This document shows, piece after piece, positions 49,301 through 64,000 of a stretch of DNA of 64,000 bases; within the stretch, counting starts at the first letter, position 1, and each line of letters begins with the position of its first letter. A program made the translations under genes and the position numbers. The notes under the pieces are model-generated. The model saw nothing but the letters and a program-made list of their open reading frames with translations, did no database searches and was not told the DNA's origin. Source of the DNA: Todiramphus chloris collaris (Eukaryota; Chordata; Aves; Coraciiformes; Alcedinidae). The stretch spans positions 11,170,736 to 11,234,735 of the forward strand of contig JANVCC010000130.1 of NCBI GenBank assembly GCA_025345505.1, written 5' to 3'.

Positions 49301-51925
49301 GATCATCCAAACATCCACATTTCACCTGCCTCTTCCTTATGGCAACTCCATCACCCCAAACTCCTGCTGCATGTTCTTTGCTCAGCCTTAAGCACAGTGC
49401 AAGTTCTGCAGGCATATTTCATCCAGCGACGATCCCTCAGCCCTTCTACATTCCTCCTCTGACAACATCAGGCTTTTCACAAGAAGAACAGAACAATGTA
49501 TTAAGTAGGCAGTTTCAGACCAACCAAAACTGGACAAGTAGCTTTTTGCATCAGCTGTCAGTTTTCTCCCAGTGGAGCAGACCACAGCAGAACAGCCTGG
49601 GAAGTGACTTAACTACAGAAGGGAAAAGACTCTGAAACAATGTGGTAAGAGGAAAAGCTATTAATGCCACCACTGGGCATTTCCCAAGAGTAGCAGTGAC
49701 ATTTTCACTGAATCACAGTTTCCAGTCTCCAAAGCTCTGCTGTATTTTACTAACCACAGAGATGCAACTACAGTTTGTCAGAGCAATTCCAGCTTCTCCA
49801 TAACATGTGATCACTTGGCTGCAACTAATTCCTCAAGGTCTTTGCTTCAATCTGCTAACTCTGATGAGTGCCAGTGAGCCAGGAAAACCTTCCAATCAAC
49901 AGAGCCCTTTGGGTTGCACAAGCACCCTCTTGGGGCACCGTTTTCCAGAGATGAGCTCATCTGAGAGCTGAGAGAACACAGTTACCTTTGTTCCTTTCCA
50001 TAACTTTCATAGCCCCAGATGTGAGATGAAGACACCAGCAGAGGTAATGCAAAGAGCAGATAGATACCAGCGAGCAAACTTTAACTGAGAATCACCTCAA
50101 TGTGATTAAGACACCAGTAAGACACCTTAAGACACCAGTAGTAACCCAACAGAGATGCAAAGGTCACGGCTATTCTTATGCATAGGCCTATAGCCCATCC
50201 ACTTCTGAGAGGAATTTCCACATACATTTCCACAGTACTGTCAGGCTGAATCAGTCTGTGTATCTTGATCCAAATATTAAGATGGAACAATACCAGGCTA
50301 GAATCAAAGACAAATTCACCCTTCTAGGGCAAGAGGTCCAACAGGATTAACATCCCAACTCTGAGAGGTTTCCATGCTTCATACTAATTCTCTCTTGCCA
50401 GACCCAGTGAAAACCAACTAATTAGATCATTACACTCCTTCGAACACATGAACTGCCTTTGTTTGCTTCAGGCCAATCCACCTGTGATTAAGATTCTGAC
50501 AATTGCTGCTCTAGAATAAAACTGTAGTCTTTACACTGGACAAAAGTGAGCCTTGAGCCTGCCGCACACCAGCTCCACTTTACCAATGGGAATTTTATTT
50601 TCAACGCTATCGTAAATAGCATTTCAATTTGGTATTTGCCATTGTCCATCACCACAGTTCTTTTGCCAAAGACAGGCATGTGTTTGATTAGTCAAGCACC
50701 AGTTCCACAAAGCTGCTGATTTTCAGGACAGCAGCAACAGGCGCACACCAGCTCAGGGTACCTCAGCTGCCTTGTCCAACAGTCCCTGTGTAACCACTGC
50801 CATGAAGCGTGATTGCCTACCTGTCACAAACATGAGGCCATCAACTGCTGGTGACAGCTATGCAAGTGTAACTTACGCAGTAAGTACAACATCCACAGAT
50901 TGATTATCAGAGAAGACCCCATTTCCTATTTGATTGCTTCACTGCATTAATGAAAAGTCATCACCCATTTCAAAAGGCATGCTCAAAACTTCCACAAAGT
51001 GCCGAAACAGCATAAAACACTGAGCAAAACACGAGCTATTTTACAGGCCACATGCATAATTTAAATTTATCCCAATAAAACTCACAAAAATGCTTTTATT
51101 AATTATCTGAAGCTCCTGGAAACATATAACAATGCCACAGAAAACAAGGATCTAGCTACTGAAATTAAATCCAGTTTGACGGATTACACAGGGTCTTGCT
51201 GCATAGGAAAAAGACCAACATAATATTTGAAGAAATTAACCACTTGAACAAGGAGTCACTTATTTGGCAAAGCTCCTCATTTCCAGAAAACTCAGCAGTT
51301 TTGTGGTACTAAATCAGGAAGTTTTTATGATGACCCATTTGGCATTCCTGTTGCCTTCACACTCCCAAGGCAATCCCGAAATCCATTATTAGCATCAAGA
51401 TAACATATCTACATGAGGCAGGGGCAAAACCATGGAAGATGGGTAGGTGATACACTAAGGCAGATGGGAGAGAAGACAGAAGTCCAACCACACAACAGCA
51501 TCTGCAACAAGCTCTTGCACCCAAAACTGGCAGCCAGAATAGTTTAAGAAACAAGTAAAAAGAGAATTTCTGCACAGAGGAGAGGAAGTGTCTTTAAAAA
51601 AGAAGCTACATTCAGAGCAGTGGCATACTCTGAAGCCCTTCTTTGCTCTATTCCCCGCCCCCCGCCCCCCAAATAACACCTGAAAATTCCTCCGAGAAAC
51701 AGACAAGGGGAAGCCAATGCCAGCATAGAGAGTATCCTACCTCTGAAAAATCTCCTGCAGGGTTTCCCTAGTGAAGGCGTTGCTGTCTTGGAAGACATTG
51801 TTGAGGGCATGGAGGGCACACAGCTCCCTACGCTGCTTCTCATGGTAAATATGCAGTGGTGGTAGTTGGGGTGGCTCTGGTGATTCTGATTTGGTCTTGT
51901 CACCTTTCCATGGCACGCAACTCAT
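46261..51925 (-). CDS. JOSD1: JOSD1, Josephin-domain deubiquitinase (complete, 4 coding exons)
   Basis: JOSD1 is a cysteine protease of the Machado-Joseph (Josephin) family. It is activated by monoubiquitination and linked to the plasma membrane, endocytosis and cell motility. Coding exons on the minus strand: 51925-51741, 48243-48115, 47997-47803 and 46360-46261. They give 202 residues, the human length. Catalytic residues are present: Cys36 in [12 protein letters not shown], His139 in [10 protein letters not shown], and the Asn/Asp pair in YYNLDSK (152-154). The ends match human: [10 protein letters not shown] at the start and AHQSWRADV (human SWRTDV) at the stop. All introns are GT-AG. An upstream ORF overlaps the start codon. 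Confidence 0.97.
47803..47997 (-). CDS. JOSD1: JOSD1 coding exon 3 (catalytic His)
   Basis: It opens [18 protein letters not shown], contains [20 protein letters not shown], and ends GGESEL(R). The preceding intron is only 117 nt. Donor AG|gtagga. Confidence 0.96.
48115..48243 (-). CDS. JOSD1: JOSD1 coding exon 2
   Basis: It opens [18 protein letters not shown] and ends [10 protein letters not shown](R). Acceptor tgcttgcag, donor AG|gtactg. Confidence 0.96.
48244..51740 (-). other. JOSD1: JOSD1 intron between coding exons 1 and 2
   Basis: A 3.5-kb intron with no further gene recognised. Its only mobile element is a CR1 3' tip near 48364-48401. The small frames at 48745-51706 are unremarkable. 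Confidence 0.7.
48364..48401 (+). repeat. CR1 LINE 3' tip (about 38 bp)
   Basis: aggtcccttccaacccaaac then tattctatgattctatt is the extreme CR1 3' end, heavily 5'-truncated and antisense to JOSD1. Confidence 0.8.
51741..51925 (-). CDS. JOSD1: JOSD1 coding exon 1 (catalytic Cys)
   Basis: It opens [18 protein letters not shown], contains [20 protein letters not shown], and ends TLQEIFQ(R). Donor AG|gtagga. Confidence 0.96.
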
Positions 51926-52158
51926 TGTGGCGTAGGGTGGATGGACAGTAGGTGGTGAGAAATGAAAGAGGCTGACGTTTCTTCCTCCACAGTCACAAAA
52001 GCAGCCCACTGCCCCTTTCTTTTACAGGCTAGAGATGCTTCCAGCTCACAAACCCTCCTCTTGTGCTTCAGTTTATCCAGTAATTGCCTCTGATAGCTGG
52101 TTTTAAAAACCGCATAAAGATCTGCAACATATTTTTCCTCCCTTCTCCCGTACCCCAT
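51922..52158 (-). CDS. JOSD1 upstream ORF (78 codons), stop overlapping the JOSD1 start
   Basis: A true ATG at 52158-52156 opens [19 protein letters not shown], continues [20 protein letters not shown], and ends [10 protein letters not shown] and TGA at 51924-51922. That TGA overlaps the JOSD1 ATG (51925-51923) as ATGA. If the mRNA is contiguous here, ribosomes finishing the uORF end exactly on the JOSD1 start, a layout that favours reinitiation. The peptide is basic in the middle and unrecognised. An alternative acceptor (aacgtcag near 51970) would remove it, but that site lacks a pyrimidine tract. Confidence 0.45.
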   Translation of the reverse strand: MGYGRREEKYVADLYAVFKTSYQRQLLDKLKHKRRVCELEASLACKRKGQWAAFVTVEEETSASFISHHLLSIHPTPQ

Positions 52159-52217
52159 AAAATGTAATACTTCGTGTGTGTTTGTCCCCGTGAAAAAAAA
52201 AGAAAAAAAAAAAAAAA

Positions 52218-52317
52218 NNNNNNNNNNNNNNNNNNNNNNNNNNNNNNNNNNNNNNNNNNNNNNNNNNNNNNNNNNNNNNNNNNNNNNNNNNNNNNNNNNN
52301 NNNNNNNNNNNNNNNNN
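52218..52317. other. Assembly gap of 100 N
   Basis: Exactly 100 Ns flanked by A-runs on both sides (52191-52217 and 52318-52328). This is a scaffolding gap of unknown true size, probably failed across a long A/T homopolymer. It lies in the JOSD1 5' region, just upstream of the inferred acceptor of the first coding exon. Confidence 0.97.
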
Positions 52318-52700
52318 AAAAAAAAAAAGAACAACGTCAAAAGATAGGAATCCCCTTAGTCTCAAAGTACCAGCTGGAATTTATCACATCGCTCCTTTTC
52401 TTCCATCTCCTTTGGTCTACAGTGCTACTAAAAAGGTGCCCAGAGCAGGTAATAAAGAGAGGCCCACCCCCAAAGTGCCAAAGTGGAGAAGATGAAGCCA
52501 GCTTCTGGTGCTGCCTATGGGAGCAGAGAGTGGTTAAGGACTTCTCAGCTGCATTCCTCCATTCCTTTGGGGATGACTGAATCCAGGCAAGAAGATGCCA
52601 ACTGCTCGGGAAACTGCTTCTTGCTAGGCCACAAAAAAAGCCCAGGTCCAGGCTCCCGGGAAGGCAGTTCCTCTAGTCACCCTGCACTCCGACAAAGGGA
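52318..52700 (-). other. JOSD1: Probable JOSD1 5' intron sequence next to the gap
   Basis: No gene features recognised. It lies between the gap and the CpG-rich promoter. Confidence 0.4.
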
Positions 52701-53500
52701 AGTCTCCATTAGCACTGAGCAGAGCCCGCGGGGGCAAGGGGAGGGCAGGCAGCAGGCGGGGCTGGCCCCCAGGCCTGCCTCGCACCTTCCCACCCCGGCC
52801 CTCCCCACCCCGCGCTCGCACAACAATCACCACCGACAATCCGGGCGGCAGCCGCTCGCAAGCCGAGGCCCAGCCCCACACCGCCGCCCCGTCCCTCTCG
52901 CGCTGAGGAGAAGCCCCCGCCTAGTCCCCCACCCACGGCCCCCGCCTGGCAGCCTCCCCGCGCCTCCGGGATCACTGCCGGAACGAGGCGCCCGCCCGTG
53001 CCCTCAGGAGGGACGCGAGGGCAGCCATCGAGCGCCGCCGCCTCACCCGCTCCTCGGCCGCGGCCGCCCCACACCGAGGGCAGCCCGCGCATGCGCGCCG
53101 GGCCCCGCTCCTCCGCTCTACACCCCCCCCGCCCCCCCCCCCCCACAGCGCCGTGACCCTCTCCCCCCGGCGGCGCGCGTGCCCCGCGGCCCGCCCCGCA
53201 CGCGCCAACGTCGCGCGCGCGCGCGCACCCCCCCGTCCCCTGACGTCAGCGGCCGGCGGCGAGGCGGCCGGCGGCGAGAGGGGCCTGGGCCTGCGGAGGG
53301 GCCGCCGCCAAGATGTCAGTTCTGCTTCCCCCGTGGGAGGCGGAAGCGTAGCGCGGGCGGTGGCCGCGGCTTGCGGGCTTCGTGCCCGGAGAGGGGCAGG
53401 CATGCGGCTGGGTGGGCTGCCGGGACGCGGGCTTGGCTTGGCGGGGGTATGGCCCGGCGTGCGGCCGACGGGAGGCGGGGTTCGTTCCCTGCCCTGGGGC
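52700..53500 (-). promoter_or_regulatory. JOSD1: CpG island: probable JOSD1 promoter and non-coding exon 1
   Basis: Very GC-rich. On the minus strand a strong donor, gagcgg|gtgagg, ends an inferred non-coding exon at 53047. It also holds G/C homopolymers (53123-53144), a (CG)n alternating run at 53212-53226, and TGACGTCA at about 53239-53246, a perfect palindromic CRE. The long plus-strand frame across it is a GC artefact. Confidence 0.55.
53239..53246. promoter_or_regulatory. Perfect cAMP-response element TGACGTCA
   Basis: In cccctgacgtcagcggccgg. The full 8-bp palindrome matches the CREB/ATF consensus and sits in the CpG island between JOSD1 and GTPBP1, about 190 bp upstream of the inferred JOSD1 donor. 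Confidence 0.7.
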
Positions 53501-54059
53501 TGATGAGCTGCGCAGCCTTAGGCGAGTTAATTTCCATAAGATGCAATTTCCCACTCTCCTCCTTAATTAATAAGAGCGTCGAGTCTCAGGCTGCGATAAA
53601 TAAGCCGGGGAAGCTGAGGTGGTTTTACCGCCTGGTGAATAAACATAAGTCCTCCCTGGCTTTGCTCTGTGCCAAGGGGGAGCTGGTGGTAGTTGAGGAA
53701 CGGCTGCCCGGCCCGGCGGAGGTACGGGATGGGTGGCTTCTCCGCCGGCCTGCCGGTCGCGCCGGGGTCACCTGCCAGCCTGCAAAAGCCCTCAGCGGGG
53801 GGGATTGCCTCCTTTTCTAGGCGCTGGCGCCCTGCCCCTTACGCTCCGAACGCGGTGGGCTCGCCTGGCCAGTCCCCCTGTCCTGAGGGGGCGGCGCGGC
53901 CCATTTGCCGATCTCCGGAGCTGGCGGCCTCCCGAGCAAGACGCGAAAGCTGCCGGTACGCCAGGGCTCCGACTACCCGGCAGCGTCCGTCATCAGCGGA
54001 ACGCCTGACCGGGACAGACGGACCCGCAGCTTGGAGGGACACCCGTTGCGCTCCCCTCC

Positions 54060-54540
54060 CCGTTCCATTGGCGTCCACAACGGTCCGTGAAAAGTCTTCT
54101 CTTTCTCATTGGCTAGCCTTAAAGAGTGCGCACTTACCAGGGCGGGCCCTGCCTGTGGCAGCGGCTTAGTCCCACCCAGTCGCTGGAGTCTTCTTATCGA
54201 TTGGCCTTTACGGATGCCTGTCACAAGGGCCAGCTGGTAGGAAGCGCCGGACACGTCGAGCGGGCTCTGTTGTGTGTGTATATATAGAAACGAGTCGAGC
54301 TGGCAGCGGCTCTCCCATTGGCTTCGCGCGCTTCACGGGGGCGTGGCACTCCCTCATGAATATCAACTACCCCACCCTCCGTCGTCGTGGCTACAGGCTA
54401 ATCACCATATTCCTCCGCCGCTGATTGGTTGGCACCTCCTTGGCGGGCCGGGGGCGGGGCCGCCGCGCCTCCCGGGGCGGAGGGGCAGGCGCGGGGAGCG
54501 GGGTGAGGGAGGAGGAGGAGGAGGAGGGCCGGGACAGGGA
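54060..54540 (+). promoter_or_regulatory. GTPBP1: GTPBP1 promoter with five ATTGG (NF-Y) boxes and a TATA-like element
   Basis: ATTGG (inverted CCAAT) occurs at 54067, 54108, 54200, 54317 and 54424, all in the same orientation. A TATATATAG element lies at about 54279-54287. The block sits in CpG-rich DNA (about 53.7-55.1 kb) directly upstream of the GTPBP1 ATG. Multiple NF-Y sites are typical of constitutive or cell-cycle promoters. Confidence 0.6.
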
Positions 54541-54542
54541 AG

Positions 54543-64000
<9,458 letters not shown>

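Noticed and set aside
52483-53820. 445-codon plus-strand ORF across the JOSD1/GTPBP1 CpG island
   Set aside because: Composition is Pro/Arg/Gly/Ala-rich, as expected when GC-rich DNA lacks stops. There is no domain, and it spans the inferred JOSD1 first exon in antisense.

Overview
The window is vertebrate nuclear DNA, almost certainly from a bird. It has short compact introns, sharp CpG islands, and CR1 LINE copies ending in the typical GATTCTRTG tail. The gene order matches the block on human chromosome 22q13.1: DDX17 - DMC1 - (FAM227A) - CBY1 - TOMM22 - JOSD1 - GTPBP1. An LTR fragment of a kind I recall from modern birds hints at Neoaves, but I cannot name the species.

Layout. 1-2420: the 5' end of DDX17 (minus strand; intron 1, first coding exon, CpG-island promoter). 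About 3590-18200: the complete DMC1 gene (minus), rebuilt here as 13 coding exons giving 342 residues, plus an inferred non-coding first exon in a CpG island near 18 kb. About 18.35-37.3 kb: a gene-poor stretch with CR1 copies, an LTR fragment and simple repeats; synteny predicts FAM227A here, but I could not recognise it. About 37.4-41.5 kb: CBY1 (plus; 4 coding exons, 126 residues) behind a CpG island with a textbook RFX X-box. About 41.5-43.7 kb: TOMM22 (plus; 4 exons, 141 residues). About 43.9-53.2 kb: JOSD1 (minus; 4 coding exons, 202 residues), tail to tail with TOMM22; a 100-N assembly gap lies in its 5' region. About 54.3 kb to the end: GTPBP1 (plus), first three coding exons only. JOSD1 and GTPBP1 are head to head across GC-rich promoter DNA.

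The neighbours share no pathway. DDX17 is an RNA helicase, DMC1 the meiotic recombinase, CBY1 a ciliary/Wnt adaptor, TOMM22 a mitochondrial import receptor, JOSD1 a deubiquitinase and GTPBP1 a translational GTPase. This is an ordinary conserved housekeeping cluster, and I found no bacterial-style or novel multi-gene system. The most interesting items are: (1) a 78-codon upstream ORF in JOSD1 whose stop overlaps the JOSD1 start codon as ATGA; (2) a CR1 copy inserted 6 nt from a DMC1 splice acceptor, so that it must supply the pyrimidine tract and branch region; (3) a conserved-looking CUG-initiated N-terminal extension of DDX17; (4) the X-box at the CBY1 promoter; and (5) two overlapping antisense ORFs in CBY1 intron 3 that I could not identify.

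Exon boundaries were read by hand from splice signals, reading-frame continuity and remembered human/chicken proteins. No alignment was run. Coding calls are firm. UTR ends, promoters and non-coding exons are inferred.
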